Positions 51,020 through 59,526 of a stretch of DNA of 64,000 nucleotides are shown piece by piece. The stretch is from Oscillospiraceae bacterium (GTDB taxonomy: Bacteria; Bacillota; Clostridia; Oscillospirales; Oscillospiraceae), in NCBI GenBank assembly GCA_021205095.1, contig JAJPYE010000065.1, positions 1 through 64,000 on the forward strand, given 5' to 3'. The position numbers and the translations under genes are program-made. The notes below the pieces were generated by a model. It was not told the origin of the DNA. It was given only the letters and a program-made list of their open reading frames with translations, and searched no databases. Within the stretch, counting starts at the first letter, position 1; every line of letters starts with the position of its first letter.

Positions 51020-51070
51020 TCATAAAAGCTCCCTCCACGGCGTATGATGAACCAAACACGCCATGGAGGG
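51020..51070 (+). promoter_or_regulatory. Candidate SigE promoter and start-site hairpin of spoIVA
   Basis: TCATAAA (51020-51026), 14 bases, CGTATGAT (51041-51048) is a moderate SigE match. CCCTCCACGGCGT (51031-51043) and ACGCCATGGAGGG (51058-51070) pair in 12 of 13 positions. The 3' arm holds the GGAGGG ribosome binding site; the 5' arm lies upstream of the expected RNA start near 51056. Confidence 0.5.
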
Positions 51071-51077
51071 ATTATTT

Positions 51078-52550
51078 GTGGACAGAATCTATGAGGATAT
51101 TGCCCGCAGGACGGACGGCGACATATATCTCGGTGTTGTTGGGCCTGTGCGGACGGGGAAATCGACCTTTATCAAGCGCTTTATGGAAACACAGGTCATC
51201 CCCAATATTGAAAACGTATACCGCAAGGAGAGAGCGCGGGATGAGCTGCCACAATCCGGCTCTGGCCGCACCATTATGACGGCGGAACCGAAATTTGTGC
51301 CGGAGGAGGCCGTTGACATCTCTCTTGGATCGGAAACCTCCGCCTCCGTGCGGCTTATTGACTGTGTAGGCTACATGGTACCTGGGGCAGAGGGGTTGTA
51401 TGAGGACGGCGCCGAGCGAATGGTGACGACCCCGTGGTACGACCACGAGATACCCATGACCCAAGCGGCGGAGGAGGGAACTCACAAGGTCATCGCAGAA
51501 CACTCAACCATTGGCCTTGTTATCACCACCGACGGCAGCTTTGGGGATATTCCCAGAGAAAATTATGCCGCGGCAGAGGAACGAGTCATTCAGGAGCTGC
51601 AAAGCATTGGCAAGCCCTTTGCCGTGATTTTAAACTCTGCCGTTCCATCGGCTGAGAATGTGACCGTCCTGGCGGCGGAGCTAAGCCAAAAATACGGCGT
51701 CCCCTGTATGGCTCTGAACTGCCAGGAGCTGACGGATGCTGAAATACACACGATTATGAAAACAGTGCTGTTTCAATTTCCTTTAAACGAACTTTCCGTC
51801 TGGCTGCCCGCTTGGGCAGAGGCTCTGCCGGAGGACAGCGAGCTGAAACAGTCCCTTTACGAATTATTTTTGGATGCGGGGACAAAAATCAGCGTCCTAC
51901 AGGACGCCTACACCTGTATGGATAGCATAGGCCAAAGCGATCTTGTCAGCAAGGCGCGCATATCTGAGGTGCAAGCTGATGTAGGAATGGCCAGCGCCGT
52001 AGTGGAATTGAAAAGCGCTCTCTATTACCAAACTGTAAGCGAGCAGTCTGGTTATGAAATACGGGACGATGGGGATTTAATGGAGCTTTTGCGGTCGCTG
52101 AAAAGCCTGAAGCAGGAATACGATCATGTACACGATGCTCTGACGCAGGCGCGGGAGACCGGCTATGGCGTCATTATGCCAGGCCCGGAGGACATGATAC
52201 TGGAGGAACCGAAAATTATCAGCCGAGGTGGAAAATACAGCGTTCGCCTTAAGGCCAGCGCCCCTGCCATCCATCTTTTTCAAACGCAGGTGGAAACGGA
52301 GGTGTCCCCGGCTGTCGGCGGAGAAAAGGCCAGCGAGCAGATCGTCAGCTTCCTGCTCCAGGGCTTTGACGGAGATATGAACCGCATCTGGGAATCTAAT
52401 ATCTTCGGCAAGTCCCTATACGACATTGCGGAGGATGGTTTGACCACCAAGCTCCATCGTATGCCCAACAACATCCAAAATCGTCTGCGCACCACTATAC
52501 AGCGGCTGGTAAACGATGGAGGCTACAGCCTCATCTGCATTATCATATAG
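51078..52550 (+). CDS. spoIVA: Stage IV sporulation protein A
   Basis: 490 residues, close to the Bacillus protein (492). The GTG start has GGAGGG seven bases upstream and gives the expected N-terminus ahead of GGDIYLGVV-type sequence. Walker A is VGPVRTGKST. The N-terminal ATPase domain, middle domain and conserved C-terminus (RLRTTIQRLVNDGG) are complete. SpoIVA polymerises with ATP into the base layer of the spore coat around the forespore. An upstream ATG (51063) lies inside the ribosome binding site region and is unlikely. Confidence 0.95.
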   Translation: MDRIYEDIARRTDGDIYLGVVGPVRTGKSTFIKRFMETQVIPNIENVYRKERARDELPQSGSGRTIMTAEPKFVPEEAVDISLGSETSASVRLIDCVGYMVPGAEGLYEDGAERMVTTPWYDHEIPMTQAAEEGTHKVIAEHSTIGLVITTDGSFGDIPRENYAAAEERVIQELQSIGKPFAVILNSAVPSAENVTVLAAELSQKYGVPCMALNCQELTDAEIHTIMKTVLFQFPLNELSVWLPAWAEALPEDSELKQSLYELFLDAGTKISVLQDAYTCMDSIGQSDLVSKARISEVQADVGMASAVVELKSALYYQTVSEQSGYEIRDDGDLMELLRSLKSLKQEYDHVHDALTQARETGYGVIMPGPEDMILEEPKIISRGGKYSVRLKASAPAIHLFQTQVETEVSPAVGGEKASEQIVSFLLQGFDGDMNRIWESNIFGKSLYDIAEDGLTTKLHRMPNNIQNRLRTTIQRLVNDGGYSLICIII

Positions 52551-52568
52551 AGTGGACAGTGTCGATTC

Positions 52569-52604
52569 CGGCTGTGTCAGAACCATTCAGGTTCGGCACA
52601 GCCG
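52569..52604 (+). terminator. Hairpin after spoIVA
   Basis: CGGCTGTG (52569-52576) pairs with CACAGCCG (52597-52604), and GAACC with GGTTC inside. No T-tract follows, so termination may be partial. Confidence 0.55.
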
Positions 52605-52633
52605 CTGGCCGTTTAGTTATCTCATAAAAATAG

Positions 52634-52663
52634 TTGCGTCACAGAGGGATCAGGAGGTATAAT
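52634..52663 (+). promoter_or_regulatory. Promoter of the aminotransferase gene
   Basis: TTGCGT (52634-52639), 18-base spacer, perfect TATAAT (52658-52663). Confidence 0.5.
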
Positions 52664-52728
52664 GAATACAGGAAAAACTAGGTGAGCTTCTAACTGCCCG
52701 ACGATGCACTACAAAGGAGATACAAGAA

Positions 52729-53916
52729 ATGAGACCTTTATCCAAAATTGCCACATCCCTTAAGCCCTCGGCCACGATGGCTGTCAATGCCACCGTAAAG
52801 AAAATGCGCGCCGCCGGGGAGGAGGTATTCAGCTTCGGCGGCGGGGAGCCTGACTGGCCCACGCCGGAAAACATATGCCATGCTGGTATACAGGCAATTC
52901 AGGAAGGATTCACAAAATATACGCCCGCCTCAGGAACAGCCGAGCTGCGCTCCGCCATTGCCGAAAGGCTGAGAGAGGATTACGGTCTCGACTATGAAAG
53001 CGGGCAAATCGTTGTAACCAGCGGTGGAAAGCACGCCATTTATGTTGCGCTTTGCTGTCTTCTTGACCAAGGGGACGAGGTCATACTGCCTGCACCCTAC
53101 TGGGTTTCCTATCACGAGGCCATTCGCATGGCAGGGGGGACGCCAGTGGTTGTTTATGCATCGGAGGAGCAGGGCTTTAAGCTGACGGCCAGCCAGCTTG
53201 AGGCTGCTGTTACCCCCAGGACAAAGCTGTTTCTTTTGAATAACCCAGGAAATCCAACCGGCGCTGTCTATACAAGAGAGGAGCTGGCGGCGCTGGCAGC
53301 GGTATGCAAAAAATTCGATTTGTATGTGCTGTCTGATGAAATGTACGGAAAGCTGGTGTACGATGATGCGGAGCTTGTCAGCTTCCCGTCCTTGAGCCAG
53401 GATGCCTGTCAGCGTACCGTGCTGATAAACGGCGTGTCTAAGGCTTATGCCATGACCGGCTGGCGCATAGGCTACGCGGCGGCTCCAAAGCCCATTGCGG
53501 CGGCTATGGACGGGTATTTGTCCCAATCCACCGGCGCGCCTCCTTCCATCAGCCAGGCAGCGGCGCTGGAGGCCTTTTCCGGGCCGCAGGACGCTGTTGA
53601 ACGTATGCGCCAGGGCTATGATCAGCGGCGAAAATATCTTGTGGAGCGGCTAAACGGCATGGAGGGCGTATCCTGCGCGATTCCCAAGGGAGCGTTTTAT
53701 CTGCTGATTGACGTGTGGCCCCAGTTTGGCCGAACACTAGCGGGACGAAAAATTGAGAACGATACTGACTTCACGCAGGCACTGCTGGACGCAGAACACG
53801 TTGCCGTCACACCGGGCATCGCCTTCGACGCGCCGGGCTATGTGCGCTGGTGCTACGCCTCGTCCATGGAGGAGATTGTCGAGGGTCTGAATCGACTGGA
53901 ACGGTTCATCAGATAA
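52729..53916 (+). CDS. Class I/II aminotransferase, aspartate aminotransferase type
   Basis: 395 residues. The N-terminus SKIATSLKPSATMAVNATVK, GEPDWPTP, LNNPGNPTGAVY and the PLP lysine motif VSKAYAMTGWRIGY are those of the subgroup Ib aspartate/prephenate aminotransferases. AAAGGAG precedes the ATG. It interconverts aspartate and oxaloacetate, or related acids, using 2-oxoglutarate. No pathway neighbours are present. Confidence 0.9.
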   Translation: MRPLSKIATSLKPSATMAVNATVKKMRAAGEEVFSFGGGEPDWPTPENICHAGIQAIQEGFTKYTPASGTAELRSAIAERLREDYGLDYESGQIVVTSGGKHAIYVALCCLLDQGDEVILPAPYWVSYHEAIRMAGGTPVVVYASEEQGFKLTASQLEAAVTPRTKLFLLNNPGNPTGAVYTREELAALAAVCKKFDLYVLSDEMYGKLVYDDAELVSFPSLSQDACQRTVLINGVSKAYAMTGWRIGYAAAPKPIAAAMDGYLSQSTGAPPSISQAAALEAFSGPQDAVERMRQGYDQRRKYLVERLNGMEGVSCAIPKGAFYLLIDVWPQFGRTLAGRKIENDTDFTQALLDAEHVAVTPGIAFDAPGYVRWCYASSMEEIVEGLNRLERFIR

Positions 53917-53919
53917 CCT

Positions 53920-53948
53920 GAATACATTCGGATTTCATCTCATATAAG
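53920..53948 (+). promoter_or_regulatory. SigE-type promoter of cwlD
   Basis: GAATACA (53920-53926), 14-base spacer, CATATAAG (53941-53948), a fair match to SigE (GAATATT / CATACAAT). cwlD is SigE-controlled in Bacillus. Confidence 0.5.
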
Positions 53949-53978
53949 TTATTAAGCAAGCAATGAGGTGGAGTGCGG

Positions 53979-54680
53979 ATGTTTGATAAAATGAACTGGT
54001 GGTTTCCCTTGGCTTTGATCGTTTTGCTGGCCGTCGCCGTCCTGGTTAAGCCTTCCGAGATTGCAGCAGCGGCAGCGACGGCCCCAACTCCTGTTCTGGT
54101 AATCGACGCGGGACATGGGGGCGCAGACGGAGGAGCTGTGGCGACAGATGGAACGCTGGAAAGCGACCTTAATCTGGACATTGCTTTACGCCTGGAGGCG
54201 TTGGCTGCCTTTTGGGGTGTGGATACGGTGATGACCCGCGACAGCGCGGAAATAGATTATCCGGCGGAAGCCGACACCCTGGCCGCCATGAAGCGGGCCG
54301 ACCAATACGCCCGTGCCGCACTGGTCAATTCCACCGCCGGAGCTGTGCTTATAAGTATACACCAAAACAATTATCCAGCCGCCGCCCCTTGGGGCATCCA
54401 GGTCTTCTATGGCGGCGTCGCCGGAAGCGACACCCTGGCCGCTGTCTTGCAGGAAAACCTGACCGGGCAGCTATGCAGCAATACCCGGCGACTTGCCGAA
54501 CCTATCGACAGCAGCATCTATCTGATGAAAAAAGCAAGCTGCACAGCAGTTCTTGTGGAGTGCGGCTTTCTCTCAAACCCGGAGGATTTGAGCAAGCTCA
54601 GGACAGAGGAATACCGCTTAGAGCTTGCAACAGTTATCCTGGCATCCTATCTGCAATACATACAAGGAATAACGACATGA
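53979..54680 (+). CDS. cwlD: Germination-specific N-acetylmuramoyl-L-alanine amidase CwlD
   Basis: 233 residues. A short N-terminal membrane anchor or signal (about 8-25), then an amidase_3 domain with zinc ligands in DAGHGGADGG, SIHQN and catalytic Glu in LVECGF. CwlD removes peptide side chains to make cortex muramic lactam. The ATG at 53979 is at a normal distance from GAGGTGG; a GTG six bases earlier is too close. It overlaps radA by four bases. Confidence 0.9.
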   Translation: MFDKMNWWFPLALIVLLAVAVLVKPSEIAAAAATAPTPVLVIDAGHGGADGGAVATDGTLESDLNLDIALRLEALAAFWGVDTVMTRDSAEIDYPAEADTLAAMKRADQYARAALVNSTAGAVLISIHQNNYPAAAPWGIQVFYGGVAGSDTLAAVLQENLTGQLCSNTRRLAEPIDSSIYLMKKASCTAVLVECGFLSNPEDLSKLRTEEYRLELATVILASYLQYIQGITT

Positions 54681-56026
54681 AAGAGAAAACAGTTTTTTTC
54701 TGCTCCGCCTGCGGCCATGAGACCCCCCGCTGGCTGGGCCAGTGTCCCGCCTGCGGGGCATGGAACACCATGACAGAAGCCCCCGCCGCGCCCAAGGCGG
54801 CGGCAAAGACCCGTCCCGTCCGCCGATCAATGCCAAAGCGCCTTTCTGAGCTGGACATCCGGGACGATCCCCGCTTTTCCACCGGCATACGGGAACTTGA
54901 CCGAGTGCTGGGCGGTGGCGCTGTACGGGGTTCAATCGTCCTGTTTGGCGGCGCGCCGGGTATCGGAAAATCCACGCTGCTGCTCCAGGCCTGCGGCACC
55001 ATCGCCCAGCAGGAGAAGATTTTATATGTCACCGGCGAAGAAAGCGAGCGGCAGATTAAAATGCGGGCTGAGCGCCTGGGCGTAGGCCATGACAGCATTT
55101 ATATCCTGGCGGGAACAGATATTAACGACATCATCGCAGCTATCGAAGAAATTTCCCCGGAGCTTGTGATTGTGGACTCCATCCAGACCATATACGATCC
55201 GGCGCTGAACACCGCCCCCGGCAGCGTGGGCCAGGTAAAGCAGTGCGCCATGGAGATCATGCAGCTTGCCAAAGCCTCCGGCTTTACCGCTTTTGTGGTG
55301 GGCCATGTGAATAAAGAGGGGGCCATCGCGGGGCCGAAGGTGCTGGAGCATATGGTGGACTGTGTACTGTATTTTGAGGGGGACGGCAGCCTGAGCTATC
55401 GCATCCTGCGGGCAGATAAAAACCGCTTTGGCTCTACCAATGAGATCGGCGTTTTCGAAATGCGCCGGGAAGGTCTGCGGGAGGTGCCGGACCCCTCGGA
55501 GGTCATGCTGGCCGGACGGCCCACAGGCGTACCCGGCACCTGCGTTGCCTGCGTTATGGAGGGCAGCCGCCCGATTTTGGCGGAGGTGCAGGCCCTGGTC
55601 ACTCCCACCAGCTTTTCCGTTGCCAGGCGAACCTCCAATGGATTTGATTATAACCGGCTCTATCTTCTTCTGGCCGTGCTGGAAAAGCGGGGCGGTATGC
55701 GGGTCAACGCCTGCGACGCCTACATGAATGTGGTCGGCGGCCTGACACTGGACGAGCCAGCCGCCGACCTGGCCGCCTGTCTTGCCATTGCCTCTAGCTT
55801 TCGGGATATGCCCGTGCCGGACAAGCTGGCCGCCGTAGGGGAGGTGGGCCTGACGGGGGAGATCCGCAGCGTGCAGGCTCTGGATCAGCGCCTGTCTGAA
55901 ATCGCACGGCTGGGCTTTACCCAATGCGTCATTCCGTCCCGTATTCGGGGGGAGCTAAAAAAGCCGGAGGGCATGGAGCTTATTCGGGTCAAGACCCTGC
56001 GGGAAGCGGTGGAGAAGGTTCTGTGA
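54677..56026 (+). CDS. radA: DNA repair protein RadA
   Basis: 449 residues. N-terminal zinc finger CSACGHETPRWLGQCPACG, Walker A GGAPGIGKSTLL, the RadA-specific KNRFGS motif and a C-terminal Lon-like domain with MNVVGGLTLDEPAADLA. It promotes branch migration in recombination. It is translationally coupled to cwlD and to the next gene. Confidence 0.96.
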   Translation: MKEKTVFFCSACGHETPRWLGQCPACGAWNTMTEAPAAPKAAAKTRPVRRSMPKRLSELDIRDDPRFSTGIRELDRVLGGGAVRGSIVLFGGAPGIGKSTLLLQACGTIAQQEKILYVTGEESERQIKMRAERLGVGHDSIYILAGTDINDIIAAIEEISPELVIVDSIQTIYDPALNTAPGSVGQVKQCAMEIMQLAKASGFTAFVVGHVNKEGAIAGPKVLEHMVDCVLYFEGDGSLSYRILRADKNRFGSTNEIGVFEMRREGLREVPDPSEVMLAGRPTGVPGTCVACVMEGSRPILAEVQALVTPTSFSVARRTSNGFDYNRLYLLLAVLEKRGGMRVNACDAYMNVVGGLTLDEPAADLAACLAIASSFRDMPVPDKLAAVGEVGLTGEIRSVQALDQRLSEIARLGFTQCVIPSRIRGELKKPEGMELIRVKTLREAVEKVL

Positions 56027-56718
56027 CGCTTCTGATAGGCACACGATACCGGGACAGACTGGCTAAACCCCTGGAATATCTGGGGATTCAGGTCTGTTGG
56101 ATTCCTGACGATTCGATGCTGGATAGCCGTTTAGCCGGACACACCGATTTACGAATTTTTGCCGCAAAGAAACAGGCGGTTGTCGGGTTGGGAGCATACC
56201 CCTATATTGTCAATATATTAACTAATATGGGGTATTCCGTCAGAGCTGTCATTCCGCAGGGGGCGACTTATCCGGCGGACGCCGGGCTGTGTATTTGCGA
56301 CACTGGCAGCGTTGTGTTCTATAATCCCAAAACGGCAGCGCCGCAAGCGTTGGCGCTGACTGATAGTCACAAGGCAGCCGTAGCCCAGGGCTATACAAGA
56401 TGCGCTGTATGCGTTGTGACAGAACGATCTGTTATCACCGCTGATCATGGCATTGTCCAAGCCGTTTCTGATCTTCATTTAGATATGGATGCGCTGGAAA
56501 TCACACCGGGTTATATAAAACTGGATGGCTTCAATTATGGATTTATCGGTGGTGCATCGTTTAAATCGGACACAAATACCATCGTATTCACTGGCACACT
56601 GAACGGACACCCGGACAAAACAAAAATCCTTTCATTTCTGGCAAAACACAGCGTCAAGCCGGTCTTTTTAACCGAAGAGCCTATTTTTGACATTGGCGGC
56701 GCCGTAACGCTGAATTAG
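56023..56718 (+). CDS. Conserved protein of unknown function, DUF6873/GME-fold type
   Basis: 231 residues with a GTG start inside the radA stop and GGAGAAGG upstream. I tentatively place it in the DUF6873 family, predicted to have the fold of guanidine-modifying enzymes. Conserved-looking spots are CICDTGSVVFYN, ITADHGIVQ, PGYIKLDGFNYGFIGGAS and TGTLNGHPD. No signal peptide or helix. Its base composition is lower in GC than radA's. It recurs near radA in Clostridia as I recall, but no function is known. Confidence 0.65.
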   Translation: MTLLIGTRYRDRLAKPLEYLGIQVCWIPDDSMLDSRLAGHTDLRIFAAKKQAVVGLGAYPYIVNILTNMGYSVRAVIPQGATYPADAGLCICDTGSVVFYNPKTAAPQALALTDSHKAAVAQGYTRCAVCVVTERSVITADHGIVQAVSDLHLDMDALEITPGYIKLDGFNYGFIGGASFKSDTNTIVFTGTLNGHPDKTKILSFLAKHSVKPVFLTEEPIFDIGGAVTLN

Positions 56719-56783
56719 GTATTTTCTCCTCCCCTAAATTCGGCATAATATTAATTATGCCGAATTTTTAGTGAATTTGCCTA

Positions 56784-56835
56784 TGGACAATCCAAGCCTC
56801 CCTCTGCTATCATTTAAGCATCGGGAGGCTTTTTT
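56784..56835 (+). promoter_or_regulatory. Promoter nested in a terminator-like hairpin before the recombinase gene
   Basis: TGGACA (56784-56789), 18 bases, TATCAT (56808-56813). AAGCCTCCC (56794-56802) pairs with GGGAGGCTT (56823-56831), followed by Ts ending at the ATG (56836). The 3' arm is the ribosome binding site, and the -10 is in the 20-base loop, so RNA beginning near 56820 lacks the 5' arm. Confidence 0.55.
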
Positions 56836-57813
56836 ATGACGAACTACAAAGACGACTCATCCCAGCCTATGCGAGAGTTTCTGGTGTACCACGACACTAT
56901 CAAGGGCCAATCTGGCGCAACGGTGGATTCCTATTATTTAGATTTGAGAACCTTCACGCGATGGCTGTATATCAGCCGGGGCCTGGTTCCCAGGGACACG
57001 CCCATGGAGGAAATCGACATTACCGATGCTGGATTGGAGCTTTACGGATCCGTCACGCTGGCCGAAGTCTACGATTTTCTGGCATACCTATCCCGCGACC
57101 GGGAACTGAACGCCGCCTCGCGGGCCAGAATGATTACCACACTCAAGGGTTTCTATAAATATTTTACTGTTAAAACTAAGGCGCTTTCTACAAATCCCGT
57201 TGAAACGCTGGATGCTCCAAAGCTGCAAAAAACGCTCCCCCGTTATTTGACATTAGAGGAAAGCCAGCGGCTTCTTTCCGCCGTAGATGGGAAAAACAAG
57301 GAACGGGATTACTGTATTCTGTGTCTGTTTTTGAATTGCGGTTTGCGTATATCCGAAATGCGGGCATTGGATCTGGCCGACATCCGAGAAGACTGCCTGC
57401 TGATACACGGCAAAGGCAGCAAGGAACGCGTGGTATATTTGAATGACGCCACAACTCAGGCTATAGATAGCTGGTTGGCCGTGCGGAAAAATATCGCCGC
57501 ATTGGATGACGCCGTGTTCCTATCCAACCGCCGCAGGCGTATGAGCGTGGACGCCATTCAAATCATGGTTCACAATACACTTCTGAAGGCCGGCTTGGAC
57601 GCAACGCAATACTCCCCTCATAAGCTCCGTCACACCGCCGCCACCCTGATGCTGCAAAACGGCGTGGATGTCCGTACCCTCCAGGAGGTTCTGGGCCACG
57701 AAAATCTCAATACTACCCAGATATATACCCACATTGCAAACAAAGAGCTTCAAAATGCTGCCGCCGCAAATCCTCTTGCGGAGTTCAAGCCAAGAGAAAA
57801 AACGGACGATTAA
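56836..57813 (+). CDS. XerC/XerD-type tyrosine recombinase
   Basis: 325 residues. SAM-like N-terminal domain (about 10-110), catalytic domain with Arg in CGLRISEMRALD, HKLRHTAATLM (His-x-x-Arg), LGHENLNTTQIYTH (His and the nucleophile Tyr). It resembles housekeeping XerC/D, which resolve chromosome dimers, rather than phage integrases. No att repeats or mobile genes are nearby. Whether it is the chromosomal XerC or XerD cannot be told alone. Confidence 0.85.
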   Translation: MTNYKDDSSQPMREFLVYHDTIKGQSGATVDSYYLDLRTFTRWLYISRGLVPRDTPMEEIDITDAGLELYGSVTLAEVYDFLAYLSRDRELNAASRARMITTLKGFYKYFTVKTKALSTNPVETLDAPKLQKTLPRYLTLEESQRLLSAVDGKNKERDYCILCLFLNCGLRISEMRALDLADIREDCLLIHGKGSKERVVYLNDATTQAIDSWLAVRKNIAALDDAVFLSNRRRRMSVDAIQIMVHNTLLKAGLDATQYSPHKLRHTAATLMLQNGVDVRTLQEVLGHENLNTTQIYTHIANKELQNAAAANPLAEFKPREKTDD

Positions 57814-57832
57814 CGGATAAAAACACATAATA

Positions 57833-57861
57833 TTTTGCCGTACCGACTTGGTACGGCAAAA
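57833..57861. terminator. Bidirectional terminator between recombinase and symporter genes
   Basis: TTTTGCCGTACC (57833-57844) and GGTACGGCAAAA (57850-57861) form a perfect 12-pair stem with a five-base loop and T-rich flanks on both strands. Confidence 0.8.
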
Positions 57862-57878
57862 TTGTTAAATAATCATCA

Positions 57879-59351
57879 TCACCGTATCAAGCGTTGCTCC
57901 GGCTTTATCAGCCGTACACAGACAGGCATAGACATGGCGGCAGTCAAGACGGCGGCGTAGGTCTCGGAAAACCAGGGCGCAATGGGATAGCTGCCGGTGG
58001 CAAGCTCCGCGGCGGTCCACAGGACGGCCACGGCGGCGGTCAGGAGCATACTGACCACAGCGGCCCGCTGATGGGCCTTTTTCCAGTATATCCCATAGAG
58101 GATAACGATGAATATGGCCCCCCGGAGGGCATAGGCGCCATATACCATATCCAGTATCTGCCCCGCGTCCACCAGCAAAATGGCGCCCACAGCGCAGATA
58201 AGTCCGGCGACGGCCACAGTGGTTCGATTTATCCGCAGCAGGGTCTCTTCCGATTTCACTCGGAGGGAGCATATGTCTTGGCTGAACATGGTTCCCACCG
58301 CCAGGAAAATAGGCGACGCAGTGGAAAAAATCGCCGCCAGGATAGCCGCAAGCACCAGGCCCCCAGCTATCGGCGGCAGGTTCATCATCAGGGCGGATAG
58401 CGCCAGCTTGCCGTCTGTTACAACATTCCCTGTGGTGTCCAGAAGACTGCCGTTCATGCTCATAATCCGTGCAATCATGCCCAGCACTGCCGTAATAATG
58501 CCAAAGGGCGCTACCACCAGCGCCGTCCACATACAGGCTTTTTTGGCCGTGGCCTCATCCTTCGCCGCCAGCACCGGCTGTATGCCCGCCTGGGCAGTAC
58601 AGGCCCCCAGCATGGAAGCAATGATCCAGGACAGTACCTTGGGCCAGCCAATGGAAAAGGCTCCGGCGTAATTGTTCCCCGTCTCCTCGTACAGGGCGCT
58701 TAACCCTTCCTGGAAGGCGCTGCCGCCGCCAAGACTGGATATGCCCAGAATGGCTGCAAGAATTACTCCAAAATACATGACGGACAGGTGCAGCATATTT
58801 GTTGCTGACACCACCTGCATACCGCCCAGCATGGTATAGCATATGATAACGGCGGCAAATATAACCACCGACCAGACGAATGGCAGCCCCAGCAGGGACT
58901 GCCCCAGCTTGCCGACTGCCACCATTTGGGACAGACCCACTCCCAGCATTACCAGGCACAGCAGAATACTGGATACAACGCGGGCCTTTACCCCGTAAAA
59001 CCGCTCCACAATGCCGGGAACCGTTACCTTCTCCAAGCTGCGGTAAAGACGCGCGAAACACAGCGCCAGGAAAAGCACCCCCAATGCGTTCGCCAGGGTA
59101 TACCACATCCCCGAAAGGCCATATTTAAAGCCGTATTCCGCCACGCCGCTGGTGGCTATGCCGCCCAGCCATTCCCCGGCGGAAGCACACACGATGGCTG
59201 GAATCCCAAGCTCCGCCCCTCGAAAAGCGGCATTGGTTCCGGCTTTGCGCTGGGCGCGGCATATAACCAAGCCTATCTCTTCCGTTGCGGCTATATAGGC
59301 AGCCACGATCCAAACTTGCAGGCTCAAAGCCCGTTCATCTCGCTTTCTCAT
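57879..59351 (-). CDS. Sodium:solute symporter (SSS family)
   Basis: 490 residues with about 13 membrane helices. GEWLGGIATSGVAEYGFKYG and SVMYFGVILAAILG-type segments fit the SSS family (PutP/PanF/SglT fold). The first helix is unusual: it carries an acidic pair (ATEEIGL) where most relatives are hydrophobic. Substrate unknown; the adjacent gene set gives no clue. Start at ATG 59351 is preferred over GTG 59360, but neither has a good ribosome binding site. Its promoter carries a perfect inverted repeat over the -10 element. Confidence 0.85.
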   Translation of the reverse strand: MRKRDERALSLQVWIVAAYIAATEEIGLVICRAQRKAGTNAAFRGAELGIPAIVCASAGEWLGGIATSGVAEYGFKYGLSGMWYTLANALGVLFLALCFARLYRSLEKVTVPGIVERFYGVKARVVSSILLCLVMLGVGLSQMVAVGKLGQSLLGLPFVWSVVIFAAVIICYTMLGGMQVVSATNMLHLSVMYFGVILAAILGISSLGGGSAFQEGLSALYEETGNNYAGAFSIGWPKVLSWIIASMLGACTAQAGIQPVLAAKDEATAKKACMWTALVVAPFGIITAVLGMIARIMSMNGSLLDTTGNVVTDGKLALSALMMNLPPIAGGLVLAAILAAIFSTASPIFLAVGTMFSQDICSLRVKSEETLLRINRTTVAVAGLICAVGAILLVDAGQILDMVYGAYALRGAIFIVILYGIYWKKAHQRAAVVSMLLTAAVAVLWTAAELATGSYPIAPWFSETYAAVLTAAMSMPVCVRLIKPEQRLIR

Positions 59352-59374
59352 AATCTTCACTTAACTAATTAACA

Positions 59375-59408
59375 TTGGTATTATACCAAGGTTTTTCGTA
59401 TGCGTCAA
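59375..59408 (-). promoter_or_regulatory. Symporter promoter with an operator-like palindrome over the -10
   Basis: On the minus strand TTGACG (59403-59408), 17 bases, TATAAT (59380-59385). The -10 is inside the perfect 7-1-7 inverted repeat TTGGTATTATACCAA (59375-59389), the shape of a GntR-type repressor site. Confidence 0.65.
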
Positions 59409-59437
59409 CACATGGCCTACTCTGCAAGCAGAAAAGG

Positions 59438-59466
59438 TTGCCCCTGGCCCAAAATGGTAGTATACT
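59438..59466 (+). promoter_or_regulatory. Promoter of the ApgM-ispE operon
   Basis: TTGCCC (59438-59443), 17-base spacer, TATACT (59461-59466). RNA would start about 55 bases before the ATG. Confidence 0.5.
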
Positions 59467-59526
59467 ATAGCTGTACGTTTGTATGAAATGAAGCGGAAAA
59501 ATGAAATTTGACGGGAGTTCAACAGT

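Noticed and set aside
52661-52684. Seven-codon peptide MNTGKTR after GGAGG, a possible leader peptide
   Set aside because: Its ATG overlaps the -10 box of the aminotransferase promoter, so it would not be in that RNA, and no attenuator follows.
56836-57813. Tyrosine recombinase as the integrase of a mobile element
   Set aside because: No tRNA, direct repeats, excisionase or phage genes nearby; sequence is closest to housekeeping XerC/D.
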